From: Spirochaetota bacterium
Lineage (GTDB): Bacteria; Spirochaetota; UBA4802; UBA5550
Reading direction: 5' to 3'
Length of the DNA stretch: 64,000 nucleotides
NCBI GenBank assembly: GCA_017999915.1
Contig: JAGNKX010000019.1
Span: 26,379 to 90,378, forward strand
Every line of letters starts with the position of its first letter. Positions within the stretch are counted from its first letter, which is position 1. Below are positions 1 to 8,606 of the stretch, piece after piece. Below the pieces are notes generated by a model, which saw nothing but the letters and a program-made list of their open reading frames with translations, was not told where the DNA came from and made no database searches. The position numbers and the translations under genes were made by a program.

Positions 1-426
1 GGCTTCAGGGACGGCAGGCTGGAAAGCGGATACATGGGGGTGCATGTCGACCGGAATATGTCGCGGAAGTCTTCTTCCGCCTCGACGTATTATGCCGTAC
101 CCTATGTTCCCGATTCCTGGGATAAGAGCCGGCCGGTCACGGTCTGGGTATTATGCAAATACAGCACGGATGCCTGCCTGGCCAATACCCGCACGGCCGT
201 GGTCAAGGATGTCTTTCCCGGAGGAGTGAAGGAGGCCGAGGAGAAGTACGGCCTGAAATCCGACCCGAAGGCGCTGACGGTCCACTGGATCGCCGATGCC
301 GGCAGCGAAATAGCAAGGGGCAGGCTCGTGATCATGGCCGGAATGGCCGCCGTCAACGCGGCATGGCTTCTGGTATTCCTCGCCTCGGTCTTTTGGCACT
401 ACCGCGGGGGACGGCAGGGCGCATAG
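1..426 (+). CDS. C-terminal part of an uncharacterised membrane-anchored protein (5' end outside window)
   Basis: The frame is already open at base 1 and no start is forced, so the gene begins outside the window; 141 residues are visible. The visible part is a soluble stretch with two cysteines (VLCKYSTDACLANTR), then one strong hydrophobic helix near the C-terminus (around MAAVNAAWLLVFLASVFW) and a short Arg-rich tail, which suggests a single membrane anchor with a cytoplasmic tail. The next gene starts 8 bases after the stop on the same strand and is also a membrane protein, so the two are probably co-transcribed. I do not recognise the family. A distant relation to DUF3592-type small membrane proteins is possible but not shown by any motif. 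Confidence 0.6.
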   Translation, partial: GFRDGRLESGYMGVHVDRNMSRKSSSASTYYAVPYVPDSWDKSRPVTVWVLCKYSTDACLANTRTAVVKDVFPGGVKEAEEKYGLKSDPKALTVHWIADAGSEIARGRLVIMAGMAAVNAAWLLVFLASVFWHYRGGRQGA

Positions 427-434
427 AAATCATC

Positions 435-1388
435 ATGGATCGGCAAGCATCTTTTTTCCGGAAGTATATCTTCCGCCTCAACCTGGATGAGCTGTTATTC
501 GACATTTTTCTCATCGCCTACGCCGAGTTCTTCCTGTACAGGTTCGTCACCGGCGGCAAGTGGCTTGTCGAGATCCTCTCCATGAAAACCCTTCTTCTCG
601 GCGGCGTGTTCATCGATTTTTTTATCATCTGGTACCTTGGCATTATCCTCAAGGAATACCTGGGCTATTACAAGAAGCCCCTTGTCATAGTGATGTACGG
701 TATCGCCGCCCTCTGGATCGTGTGCGCCCTCCATATAGGCATCGCGAAGAATGTCTTTGACATTTTCGGCAAACCGGATTTTATCGTGATGTCCGTGTTC
801 GCTTATCTCATGGTCACGGTGGGCATCGGCGGCGGCATCGTCTTCGCCGGCACCGAAGTGCAGCGGGGCGGGGGAACGCCGGTGGCTGCCGTACGGGCGC
901 GGGCGCTGAAGATTCTCCTTCCCTTCGGCATGTGGGCCATGAACATATACCTCATCTACTATCTCCTCGATGCCCTGCGAATGAAATACATCCTTATCGG
1001 TATACCCCTCTGGGCGCTCTTTACCTTCCTCGAATTCTACCTGCTCTGGATTATCGAGAAGCGCTTGAGAAAGGGCGCGTCCGCTGAGTGGGGGCCTTCC
1101 GGGGCGGACACGGTTTTCAGGAAGTTTATTTTCCCTGTCATCGCGGTCACGCTTCTCTGTCTCTGGGACGAGATCTTTCTCTGGGGAAGCATCACCCGGG
1201 CGTTGAAGAACGGGAATACCCCCTCCATGGGCGGCACCCTGGCCTATCTCACCCTCGCCGGGATCGTGCCGATGCGTGTCATCCTGGTCTTCCAGCCACC
1301 GCTGAGCCTGGTCAACCTCGCCATCGGCGTGGGTTCCATGGGATACTTCCTCTATTCCGTGGCATTGCTTATCAAAGGGTTTGCCTGA
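435..1388 (+). CDS. Uncharacterised polytopic membrane protein
   Basis: A 317-residue protein made mostly of hydrophobic helices: about eight segments can be counted, for example around LLLGGVFIDFFIIWYLGIIL, IVMYGIAALWIVCALHIGI and VFAYLMVTVGIGGGIVFAG. The open frame extends further upstream, but that part is a shadow of the preceding gene; ATG 435 is the first start after the upstream stop and begins a normal basic N-terminus (MDRQASFFRKY). There is no signal peptide, catalytic motif or known transporter signature that I can see. It probably forms a two-gene unit with the partial gene upstream. Function unknown; an integral inner-membrane protein is the limit of what the sequence supports. 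Confidence 0.7.
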   Translation: MDRQASFFRKYIFRLNLDELLFDIFLIAYAEFFLYRFVTGGKWLVEILSMKTLLLGGVFIDFFIIWYLGIILKEYLGYYKKPLVIVMYGIAALWIVCALHIGIAKNVFDIFGKPDFIVMSVFAYLMVTVGIGGGIVFAGTEVQRGGGTPVAAVRARALKILLPFGMWAMNIYLIYYLLDALRMKYILIGIPLWALFTFLEFYLLWIIEKRLRKGASAEWGPSGADTVFRKFIFPVIAVTLLCLWDEIFLWGSITRALKNGNTPSMGGTLAYLTLAGIVPMRVILVFQPPLSLVNLAIGVGSMGYFLYSVALLIKGFA

Positions 1389-1411
1389 ACAATATGTGGA
1401 AAAAAGAAAAA

Positions 1412-1545
1412 TTTCTCGCGGAGCCGCCGAGTCGCAGAGTTCAAATGATTCGCCCATGGTATTCAATAACGGCATAGACCGGGGTAATGGATTTCATTGT
1501 ATTGATTCTTTATTATTCTCTGCGCCTCTGTGTCTCTGCGAGAAC
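1412..1545. repeat. CGCAGAG-type inverted repeat pair
   Basis: Two 30-base arms (1412-1441 and 1516-1545) are imperfect reverse complements, matching at 22 of 30 positions, and both are built from CGCAGAG / CTCTGCG words. Short repeats of this composition occur dispersed in many unrelated bacterial genomes. The element fills most of the gap between the membrane protein and the ferredoxin gene. It could fold into a long hairpin in RNA, but the spacing between arms (74 bases) is larger than in a normal terminator. Confidence 0.6.
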
Positions 1546-1595
1546 CCCCGATCCGGTGTTATGGAAAATCCTGAATACAAATCTGGAAAAAATAC

Positions 1596-1624
1596 TTGCA
1601 TTTAAACATAACACTGTTATGTTT
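1596..1624 (+). promoter_or_regulatory. Promoter overlapped by a palindromic operator, ahead of the 4Fe-4S gene
   Basis: A perfect inverted repeat AAACATAACA-C-TGTTATGTTT lies at 1604-1624. It overlaps a plausible sigma-70 promoter: -35 TTGCAT at 1596-1601, 16-base spacer, -10 TATGTT at 1618-1623. A protein bound to this palindrome would cover the spacer and the -10 box, which fits repression. The regulator is not identified. The only gene downstream is the 4Fe-4S protein at 1661. Confidence 0.45.
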
Positions 1625-1660
1625 GGATTGATTTTATGATATTAACCGGCGAGGTGCACC

Positions 1661-2746
1661 ATGGCAGATGATGTATACTACAGGCTCAGGGATATTCTTG
1701 ACAAGATGCCCAACGGCTACCCATCCACTGATGACGGTCTTGAGATAAAAATCCTTAAAAAGATATTCACCGAGGAGGAAGCGGAGGTCGCCACGAAGAT
1801 GCGGATGAAATTCGAGACCGCGGAGGCCATGGCGGCGCGGACCGGCCTCGACGTAGAATACCTGAAAAAAATGCTCCCCCAAATGGCCAATAACGGCCAG
1901 ATCTTCGGCGTCACCATCGGGGGCGCGAAGATATACAAGCTGGCGCCCTTCGTGTTCGGGGTCTATGAATGGCAGGTATACCGCCTCGACCGGGAGCTGG
2001 TCGACTTGTGCGAGGAGTATTTCGAGCGCGGGTTCGGCGAATATTTCTGGAGCAAGACCCCGGCCCTGACGAAAGTAGTCCCCGTGGAACAGGAGATACC
2101 CGCCGGCTCCGTCGTGGAGCCGTACGAATCCATTACCGGATTGATCGAAAAGGCGAAATCATGGGCCGTGGGCGACTGCATTTGTAAAAAGGAAAAGATG
2201 ATCCTCGGAGAAAAGTGCGACAATCCGATGGAAGTGTGCATGGCGCTCTCCCCGATAGAGAACATGTTCGAGGGCTACTTCTGGGGAAGGCCCATCACCA
2301 AGGAGGAGGCCTATGCGGTTCTGAAAAAAGCCGAGGATTCCGGCCTTGTTCACATGATCTCCAACACGAAGGAAGGGCACATCTTTATCTGCAACTGCTG
2401 CGGCTGCTGCTGCGGCATCCTCCGGGGCGTCAATCAACTCGGCCTGGATTCCGCCATGGCGCGCTCCAATTACCGGGCCGTGGTGGACGAGAACCTCTGC
2501 ACCGCCTGCGGCGCCTGCCGTGACCGGTGCCAGGTAAAAGGGGTCATCGAAATCGGCGGCACCGCCATGATCAGCGACCGCTGCATAGGGTGCGGCCTCT
2601 GCGTGTCATCGTGCCCCCTCGAAGCGATAAAAATGACAAGAAAAGAGGACGCCGATATCGAATATGTGCCGATAGATGAAAAAGAGTGGAACAAAAAGCG
2701 GGCCGAGGGCCGCGGCAGGGACGACTACAAGGAACTGCTGAAATAA
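1661..2746 (+). CDS. Cysteine-rich 4Fe-4S ferredoxin-domain protein
   Basis: A 361-residue soluble iron-sulfur protein. The N-terminal half (to about residue 170) looks like a winged-helix-type region without Cys motifs. It is followed by a DCICKKEK segment, further Cys residues (CDNPMEVCM), an unusual cluster CNCCGCCCG near residue 247, and two classical bacterial ferredoxin motifs, CTACGACRDRCQ and CIGCGLCVSSCP, which would hold two 4Fe-4S clusters. It probably carries electrons in the cytoplasm, but the partner is not encoded nearby. GAGGTG lies just upstream of the ATG. It is monocistronic, with its own operator-promoter. Similar proteins are common in anaerobes; the exact substrate is unknown. 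A charged tail follows the last cluster. Confidence 0.8.
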   Translation: MADDVYYRLRDILDKMPNGYPSTDDGLEIKILKKIFTEEEAEVATKMRMKFETAEAMAARTGLDVEYLKKMLPQMANNGQIFGVTIGGAKIYKLAPFVFGVYEWQVYRLDRELVDLCEEYFERGFGEYFWSKTPALTKVVPVEQEIPAGSVVEPYESITGLIEKAKSWAVGDCICKKEKMILGEKCDNPMEVCMALSPIENMFEGYFWGRPITKEEAYAVLKKAEDSGLVHMISNTKEGHIFICNCCGCCCGILRGVNQLGLDSAMARSNYRAVVDENLCTACGACRDRCQVKGVIEIGGTAMISDRCIGCGLCVSSCPLEAIKMTRKEDADIEYVPIDEKEWNKKRAEGRGRDDYKELLK

Positions 2747-2787
2747 CATGGTGCATTGCCCGGCAGCCCCCCATCTCTATCCATCTC

Positions 2788-2867
2788 CCCCCTGAATCCC
2801 CCGGAGGGGAACTTGTATTGTTAATATTGATCAGTGAAGCCCCCGCCAGGGGTTTTTAGGGGGGACA
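2788..2867. repeat. Degenerate C/G-run palindromic repeat between ferredoxin and peptidase genes
   Basis: Segments AATCCCCCGGAGGGGAAC and GCCCCCGCCAGGGG are short C-run/G-run palindromes typical of dispersed intergenic repeats. The word CCCCGGAGGGG recurs at about 29794 followed by a similar CTT-rich flank. They may act as weak terminators for the ferredoxin gene, but there is no clean T-run. Confidence 0.35.
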
Positions 2868-2889
2868 GATTACGGCAAGGATATGCCAT

Positions 2890-3957
2890 ATGCGTTTAAA
2901 GAAACTGAAAAGAGCTCTCCAGGACCGGGGGGCGCTCCCCTACCTTGTCACTGACCTGGTGAACGTGCGCTACCTCACCGGTTTTTCCGGATCCTACGCG
3001 AGCCTGGTCATCGGCAGTGAACGGTCCTATTTCATATCCGATTCGCGGTACGAGGAGTACGCCCGCTCCATCATGCCGAAGGGCGTGGAATTCGTCCTCC
3101 AGAAAATAGACTTTCTTGAAACGCTGAAATCGGTCCTGAAGACCATCGGCGCGAGGGAGCTGTTCCTCGAAGAGCACTCAACCCCCTTTTCCGTGTACCG
3201 TAACATGAAGAGGAACCTGAAAGGCGTGAAGCTCATGCCGGGCGGCGACGAGGTGAACACAGTCCGCATGGTGAAGGACGAGGACGAGCTCGCCATTCTC
3301 AGGGAGGCCGCGAAGATCACCGACGCCTGCGTCGAGCATCTCAAGAAGATCATCAGGCCTGGGGACGGGGAGTGGGACATCGCCGTGGAGATCGAGCATT
3401 TCTACCGGAAGCACGGCTGCCGAAAGACTTCCTTCGACTGCATCATCGCCTCCGGCCCGGGCTCGTCGATGCCGCACTACGCCACCTCCATGACCAAGAA
3501 GGTGCGGGCCGGGGAGGTCATCCTCATCGACATGGGGTGCGAGTTCCGGGGCTATAATTCAGACTTGACAAGAACCATGTTCATTTCTAATGTTGACCCC
3601 GCCCTTGAGCGCATATACCGCATTGTCCAGCAGGCCCAGGAGGCGGCCGTTGACGCGGTGCGGCCCGGGATCACCACCGGGAAGCTTGACGCGGCGGCGC
3701 GGGACATCATTGCGGAAGCCGGCTACGGCGACCGTTTCGGCCATTCCCTCGGTCACGGGATCGGCATGGAGGTCCATGAGCTGCCGGCCATCAAGCTGGG
3801 AGACCTGAAGCTGAAAAGGAACATGGCCATCACGATCGAGCCCGGCATATATGTGCCCGGCGTCGGCGGCGTCCGCATAGAGGACATGGTCGTGGTCACC
3901 GCGAAGGGGCGCGAGGTTCTGACCAAATCATCGAAAGACATCATTGTTATAGGATAG
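2890..3957 (+). CDS. pepQ: M24B metallopeptidase, Xaa-Pro aminopeptidase/dipeptidase type
   Basis: A 355-residue cytosolic peptidase of the pita-bread fold that removes or splits N-terminal residues next to proline. The N-terminal creatinase-like domain spans about residues 1-125 and the catalytic domain follows. All five dinuclear metal ligands are visible: Asp in LIDMGCEF, Asp in NSDLTRTMF, His in SLGHGIGMEVHE, Glu in TIEPGIYVPG and Glu in VRIEDMV. Length is normal for the short prolidase/aminopeptidase group. AAGGA sits 9 bases before the ATG. The gene for elongation factor P starts 6 bases after the stop; a PepQ-EF-P pair is a conserved arrangement in many bacteria and links proline-peptide turnover with translation of proline runs. 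PepP-like specificity cannot be excluded. Confidence 0.88.
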   Translation: MRLKKLKRALQDRGALPYLVTDLVNVRYLTGFSGSYASLVIGSERSYFISDSRYEEYARSIMPKGVEFVLQKIDFLETLKSVLKTIGARELFLEEHSTPFSVYRNMKRNLKGVKLMPGGDEVNTVRMVKDEDELAILREAAKITDACVEHLKKIIRPGDGEWDIAVEIEHFYRKHGCRKTSFDCIIASGPGSSMPHYATSMTKKVRAGEVILIDMGCEFRGYNSDLTRTMFISNVDPALERIYRIVQQAQEAAVDAVRPGITTGKLDAAARDIIAEAGYGDRFGHSLGHGIGMEVHELPAIKLGDLKLKRNMAITIEPGIYVPGVGGVRIEDMVVVTAKGREVLTKSSKDIIVIG

Positions 3958-3963
3958 TTGAAT

Positions 3964-4527
3964 ATGATCTCTGTAAACGATCTCAGACGCGGACACGTCA
4001 TAATTATCGACAAGGAATTATTTTCCGTCATCGAGCAGCAGCACCACAAGCCCGGCAAGGGCGGCGCCATCGTCAGGGTCAAGATGCGCAACGTCAGGAA
4101 GGGTAACGTCATAGACCGGACCTGGAACGCCGGCGTCATGATAGAGGACGTGCGCCTCGAAAAGCGGCCCATGCAGTATCTCTACCGCGAGGGGGACTCG
4201 GTGGTGTTCATGGACACCGAGACCTTCGACCAGGAGCATGTTCCGGCCGACGCCATCGGGGACGCCCTGCAGTTCATGAAGGAAGAGGATGTTGTCCAGA
4301 TAGCCTTTTACGAAGGCGAGGCGCTCACCATCGAGCCTCCCGCGTCGGTGGTGCTCAAGGTCACCTATGCGGAGCCGGGCCTGCGCGGCGACACGGCGAC
4401 CAACGTGCGCAAGCCCGTCAAGGTCGAGACCGGCGCGGAGGTCAAGGTCCCGCTCTTCGTCAACGAGGGCGATTACATCAAGATCAACACCGAGACCGGG
4501 GAATATATCGAGCGGGTTAAGATGTAG
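3964..4527 (+). CDS. efp: Translation elongation factor P
   Basis: A 187-residue protein with the three beta-barrel domains of EF-P, which enters the ribosomal E site and relieves stalling at polyproline. The tip loop of domain I reads HHKPGKGGA, with Lys32 in the place of the lysine that many bacteria modify, so a lysine-type rather than arginine-type EF-P is present. Domain II/III signatures (TYAEPGLRGDTATNVRKPV and VPLFVNEGDYIKINTETGEY) are clear. A TTG two codons upstream (3958) is also in frame, but AGGA at 3951-3954 is well spaced only for ATG 3964. The gene is second in the pepQ-efp-DUF2273-TPR operon. No EpmA-like modification gene is in the window. Confidence 0.95.
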   Translation: MISVNDLRRGHVIIIDKELFSVIEQQHHKPGKGGAIVRVKMRNVRKGNVIDRTWNAGVMIEDVRLEKRPMQYLYREGDSVVFMDTETFDQEHVPADAIGDALQFMKEEDVVQIAFYEGEALTIEPPASVVLKVTYAEPGLRGDTATNVRKPVKVETGAEVKVPLFVNEGDYIKINTETGEYIERVKM

Positions 4528-4529
4528 GC

Positions 4530-4757
4530 ATGGATTTCTTCGAACAGATCGCCGACTGGATAAAGAAGAACCCCGGGAAAACCATCGGCGCCGCCTTCGG
4601 CTTTGTCATCGGGATTCTCCTGCTCACCATCGGGTGGTGGAAGACCCTCATCGTTCTCCTCCTGGCCTTCATCGGCTTCATCATCGGCAAGTCCCGCGAT
4701 GAAAATATCCCTGTCGTGGACATGATTACCTCCTTTTTTCGGCGAAATCGTGATTGA
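4530..4757 (+). CDS. DUF2273-type small integral membrane protein
   Basis: A 75-residue peptide with an amphipathic N-terminus (MDFFEQIADWIKKNPGKTIG), two adjacent transmembrane helices (AAFGFVIGILLLTIGWW and TLIVLLLAFIGFIIGK) and a short polar tail. This length and pattern match the DUF2273 small membrane proteins, which in Firmicutes sit beside Asp23 alkaline-shock proteins; no Asp23 gene is visible here. It starts 2 bases after the efp stop and overlaps the next gene by 4 bases, so it belongs to the same operon. A role in the membrane or in stress tolerance is only an inference from the family. Confidence 0.75.
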   Translation: MDFFEQIADWIKKNPGKTIGAAFGFVIGILLLTIGWWKTLIVLLLAFIGFIIGKSRDENIPVVDMITSFFRRNRD

Positions 4758-6004
4758 CGGAGCGACCGCGGTGGTTTCATAATCAATCCGTGGACTCGGC
4801 ACAGGTACATTACCGCCTCATAAGGGACGCCTACGGCTCCCTTGACAGGAAGAAATACCAGGAAGCCATACTGGTGCTGGAGAAGGTGCTCGCGTCGGGC
4901 GCCGGGGACATCTACGTTCTGCTCCTTCTTTCCGTGGCCTACCTGCACACCGACCAGTTCGGGAAGCTCGCCCGCTTCGTCGTCAAGATGCGGGAGATGA
5001 ACAGGTCCTACATGCCCCTCATCCAGCTCGACGCTTTCCTGAAGCTTAAATCCGCCGCGACGCGGGAAGAGGCGCTGAAGCTCTACATCGAGCTCATGGC
5101 GAAATTTCCGGCGGACGCCCATATCCACCGCGGCCGCACCCTGGTCAGCGAAGCGGAGGATTTCCGCGAGCTCCAGAAGAACGCCCGCCTCCAGGATTTT
5201 GTCAGCATCCCGCCTCCGCCGAAGACACTGAAAACCGCGGCCAAAAACAGGGCCTATATCGGTATGCTGGAGAAGCGGGGGATACGCATCCTCCGCGAGG
5301 GCGGCGCTTCCCGGCGCCGCATCGCCATTGCAGCCGCGGCCGTCATCCTTGCCGTCATCCTGGCGCTCCTGGCCGTATGGCTCTATTCGGGGCCGGGGCT
5401 CTTCACCGGAGCCGTACGGGGGCTGCGCGCGAAGCACCGCGATTACAGCGGCATCGACCGGGTGGCCCTGGGCGGCACCGAATTCGACCTGGTCAAAAAA
5501 ATGGGCCGGGACCGCGTCCCCGTCTATTACCGGTCGGTGCGCGACGTCACGAACGATTTCGACCGCGCCCGGAGGCTCATCAAGGCGGAAAAGCACAATG
5601 ACGCCCTTTTCATCCTGAACGGCCTCTACAACAGCAATGTCAATTTCGTGGTGAAGGAAAAGGTCGCCTTTCTCATCAAGTTCGTCACCGACCTGGAGGA
5701 CCGGGAGTTCGCCGCCGTGCCCTATGGAGACATAGAAAAGAAGAGGTACCGGTACCGGGGATTCGCGGTGCGCTGGAAGGGCAGGGTGGTGAAAATCAGG
5801 GAACGGGACGAGAGCCAGCACCTCGCCGTACGTCTTGACGGGCCGGAGGGAAAATCCGGCGGCGAAATCGACGTCTACTCACCGAAGCTCGTTCCGGGAC
5901 TGTCAGGCGGAACGTCCATCATGTTGGAAGGGGTCATCATGGATTTCATCGGCAAGGAAAAACGAGCCTATGTCGTGTCGAAGAATATCCTGAAGGTGAA
6001 GTGA
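4754..6004 (+). CDS. TPR-containing membrane-anchored protein of unknown function
   Basis: A 416-residue protein starting at TTG 4754 inside a TTGA overlap with the preceding stop, a sign of translational coupling. Residues about 20-150 form TPR-like helical pairs (for example YGSLDRKKYQEAILVLEKVL). A basic linker and one transmembrane helix (IAIAAAAVILAVILALLAVW) follow near residues 195-215. The C-terminal half contains another helical-repeat stretch (RRLIKAEKHNDALFILNGLY) and a final beta-rich part of about 80 residues resembling an OB-like fold (GFAVRWKGRVVKI...IDVYSPKLVPGL). The architecture is a cytoplasmic TPR domain, one membrane helix and an extracytoplasmic domain. It is last in the pepQ-efp operon and converges on the phosphatase gene with only 16 bases between them. 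Function unknown. Confidence 0.75.
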   Translation: MTERPRWFHNQSVDSAQVHYRLIRDAYGSLDRKKYQEAILVLEKVLASGAGDIYVLLLLSVAYLHTDQFGKLARFVVKMREMNRSYMPLIQLDAFLKLKSAATREEALKLYIELMAKFPADAHIHRGRTLVSEAEDFRELQKNARLQDFVSIPPPPKTLKTAAKNRAYIGMLEKRGIRILREGGASRRRIAIAAAAVILAVILALLAVWLYSGPGLFTGAVRGLRAKHRDYSGIDRVALGGTEFDLVKKMGRDRVPVYYRSVRDVTNDFDRARRLIKAEKHNDALFILNGLYNSNVNFVVKEKVAFLIKFVTDLEDREFAAVPYGDIEKKRYRYRGFAVRWKGRVVKIRERDESQHLAVRLDGPEGKSGGEIDVYSPKLVPGLSGGTSIMLEGVIMDFIGKEKRAYVVSKNILKVK

Positions 6005-6020
6005 TGTCCGCGGCGCCCCG

Positions 6021-8606
6021 TCATGTTTTCCTGATGATGACCATGGTGACGTCGTCGATGCACTGAAATCCCTCGAGCTCCTCCAGTACGGCGTCACGTA
6101 TTTCCTCCGCGCTCCGGTTGTGGTTGCACAGGAGTATGTCGGCCAGCCGGTCCTGCCCGAACATGTCAAGCCGGGGATTGCGGCGATTGCGGACGCTCCC
6201 CTTGCGCCACGATTCGGTGATGCCGTCCGTGTAAAGGAGCATCACGTCGCCCCGTTCAAGGTTCAGCTCCCTGTCCTCGGGATTGTATTCGAGCAGGTCC
6301 TTCAGGCCCAGCAGGATGCCGGCGGGCCGGAACGCCTCAACGCGCTTTGACAGCGATCGGTAAATCAGGATATCCTGGTGAAGGCCCGACACGGTAAGTC
6401 TCCCGCTGCTCAGGCAGGCGATGACCGTTATGGTCATGTACTTGTCTTCCCTCAGCTTTTTTATGTTATCGGTGATGACCGTGTTGACGCGCTCCAGAAG
6501 GTTGGAGGGCCTGATGCCCGGGTTGCCCGCGAGGATCGTGTGAATGGAGGTCTGCACCATCATCATGATGATGCCGGCCGGAACCCCGTGGCCGGAAACG
6601 TCACCGATAACGACCCAGTCCATGCCGCCCTGGTTGATGATGTCATAGTAGTCGCCTCCCACCATTTCCGCGGGGGCCATGTAGGCGGTGACCTCGTATC
6701 CATCCATCCGCGGATGATCCGGCACCAGGATGGTCTGCATCTTCCGCGCCAGCTCCATCTCGCTCCATATGGTGTCGCACGCCTTTTCCAGCTCCAGGGT
6801 GCGCTCATTGACCATCTTTTCCAGGTTTTCCGCGTAATCGGAGAGGGCCTCCCGGGACATCTGGAGGGTGCCGGCCATTTCGTTGAAATTATGGGAAATG
6901 TAGCCAAGCTCGTCATTGACCGTGATGGGAATCGCGATATCGTAGTTCCCCTCCCGGACACGATTTATCGCGTCAAGGAGTCGCTTCAGGGGCCTGACAT
7001 AGGCGCCGAGAAAGAAGAAGCGGAAGCCGAGGAATATCGCCGCAATGATGACGGCGAATATGATGATATGCTTCTTCGCGGTGCGATGGTGGAATTCGCG
7101 ATAGGCGCGATAGTCAAAGGCCGCCTCATGGAGGACCTTCCGGACGGGATCGAACTCCATGAAGGCGATATGGTGAGTCATTCCGTCCGCGCCGGTACGA
7201 TAGCGCCTCTGTCCGACAGGACGCATCGGCGAGAGGAAACCGAGTACCTCCCGCTTCAGCTCGGGTCCGTCGGCCCGCGCGGCCGCGATGTGGGAGAGAA
7301 TGGCTCCGCTGAAATGCTCCATGCCGCCATGGCTGCCGTGAAGGTGATCCCGGAGACGGCCGGCAAAGCCATGGTCCGGCAATTTTGATATCCCGACGGC
7401 CATCGAGGCGACACGGAGCTGAAGCGAGTCGATCTCCCCGATGATTTCCGCGCCGGGGTCGGTCGTATCGGCCGGAAGACGGTCGACCTTCGCCAGGATT
7501 GCGGCGCGGTATCCGCCGAAGAATGGGGGCGTGACGTCCAGTATTTTATGAATCTCATCACGAAATGAAGTGAGTGATCGCGCACCGATGAGCCTGATAC
7601 GCTCGAGGAGGACCGTGTTGAAATATTCGCTCCGCAGGGACTGGAAATCAATGGCCGTGCCTGACATGGCGCCTTTCCGCATTTCCGTACGATCGTCCCC
7701 GCAGCTGTATTCGACCAGGTAGGAGAGGTCAGGGACGGTCCGGTTCGTGTCCATGACTATGACCATGTCGTTTTTCTTCAGCGTATCATAGAAGGCATCA
7801 AGGCTTCTCAGGGAGAAGTAGGATACGGCCTGGATCATGATCAGCAGGGTTGCGTAGCTGATGCCGAGTATCTTCACCAGGAGGCTGGTGCGCTCCTTGG
7901 TGGTGTTGAAGAAAATGACGAACACGGCGAAGAAACCGATGACGGTGGAGATGTACTGGGTGATCTGGTACGTGCCCCGGTCAAGGATGCCGTTTCGGCT
8001 GAGGAGATTGGCAATGGCGGGGATCATGATGCTGATGAAAATGAACATCAGTATGGATAATATGGTCCAGCGAAGACCGGATTTTATGATGATAATCCGC
8101 CACAGGCCAACGGCAAACAAGAGTATCAGGTACGCAATGATCAGTATCGCGATATAGGTGCTTATGGCGTCGGCGTCAAAATCCCAGTAGTGGCCGGCGA
8201 AGTGATAAATCTTCGGGGAATGGTAGGTGATAATCGCAAATGCGACACATGACGCTCCCGAGACGAAATAGAGCACCATGCCGAGAATACGGCCCGCGCG
8301 GGGATATTTTTCCTCGGGGAGGTTCAGAAGTGAAAGGATGAAGTGTATCTCCGCAAAGGTGACGAACCCCGCGGTAATCCACCGGTGATAGGCCGCCGCC
8401 GGATGATAGACCATGGCGGCGATAACGTACCCGAAAAAGAAGAGCGCCATCATTATATAGGTGGTGCCAAGATGCAGGGTCGCCTTCGATTTTCGGGGCA
8501 CCATCAGGAGGATTGTCCCCAGCGAAAGCATGAAGGTGGCCGGGATCAGGGCGCAGACGGAATAGAAGTTATGATAGATAGAGGCAATGATGCCGCTTGG
8601 TTCCAT
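6021..8606 (-). CDS. Membrane sensor SpoIIE-type PP2C protein phosphatase
   Basis: An 861-residue protein. The N-terminal 260 residues contain about seven to eight transmembrane helices. Another helix, an extracytoplasmic domain of about 200 residues, a further membrane helix and a HAMP-like linker (YVRPLKRLLDAINRVREGNY) follow. A coiled-coil segment leads into a PP2C/SpoIIE phosphatase domain with metal-binding motifs VGGDYYDI, VIGDVSGHGVPAG and LLYTDGITES. Such proteins dephosphorylate anti-sigma-factor antagonists in partner-switching systems; no antagonist or anti-sigma gene lies next to it. Length is typical for the spirochaete-type membrane phosphatases. The gene stands alone, convergent to the TPR gene. 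The ligand sensed by the membrane part is unknown. Confidence 0.9.
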   Translation of the reverse strand: MEPSGIIASIYHNFYSVCALIPATFMLSLGTILLMVPRKSKATLHLGTTYIMMALFFFGYVIAAMVYHPAAAYHRWITAGFVTFAEIHFILSLLNLPEEKYPRAGRILGMVLYFVSGASCVAFAIITYHSPKIYHFAGHYWDFDADAISTYIAILIIAYLILLFAVGLWRIIIIKSGLRWTILSILMFIFISIMIPAIANLLSRNGILDRGTYQITQYISTVIGFFAVFVIFFNTTKERTSLLVKILGISYATLLIMIQAVSYFSLRSLDAFYDTLKKNDMVIVMDTNRTVPDLSYLVEYSCGDDRTEMRKGAMSGTAIDFQSLRSEYFNTVLLERIRLIGARSLTSFRDEIHKILDVTPPFFGGYRAAILAKVDRLPADTTDPGAEIIGEIDSLQLRVASMAVGISKLPDHGFAGRLRDHLHGSHGGMEHFSGAILSHIAAARADGPELKREVLGFLSPMRPVGQRRYRTGADGMTHHIAFMEFDPVRKVLHEAAFDYRAYREFHHRTAKKHIIIFAVIIAAIFLGFRFFFLGAYVRPLKRLLDAINRVREGNYDIAIPITVNDELGYISHNFNEMAGTLQMSREALSDYAENLEKMVNERTLELEKACDTIWSEMELARKMQTILVPDHPRMDGYEVTAYMAPAEMVGGDYYDIINQGGMDWVVIGDVSGHGVPAGIIMMMVQTSIHTILAGNPGIRPSNLLERVNTVITDNIKKLREDKYMTITVIACLSSGRLTVSGLHQDILIYRSLSKRVEAFRPAGILLGLKDLLEYNPEDRELNLERGDVMLLYTDGITESWRKGSVRNRRNPRLDMFGQDRLADILLCNHNRSAEEIRDAVLEELEGFQCIDDVTMVIIRKT

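Noticed and set aside
4517..5821. Long minus-strand frame opposite the DUF2273 and TPR genes
   Set aside because: It mirrors the GC-biased codons of the coding strand, has His/Val/Glu-rich content and no family motif; the plus-strand genes have operon spacing and domains.
6378..7388. 336-residue plus-strand frame opposite the SpoIIE phosphatase
   Set aside because: The minus strand encodes clear HAMP and PP2C motifs in this interval; the plus frame has none.
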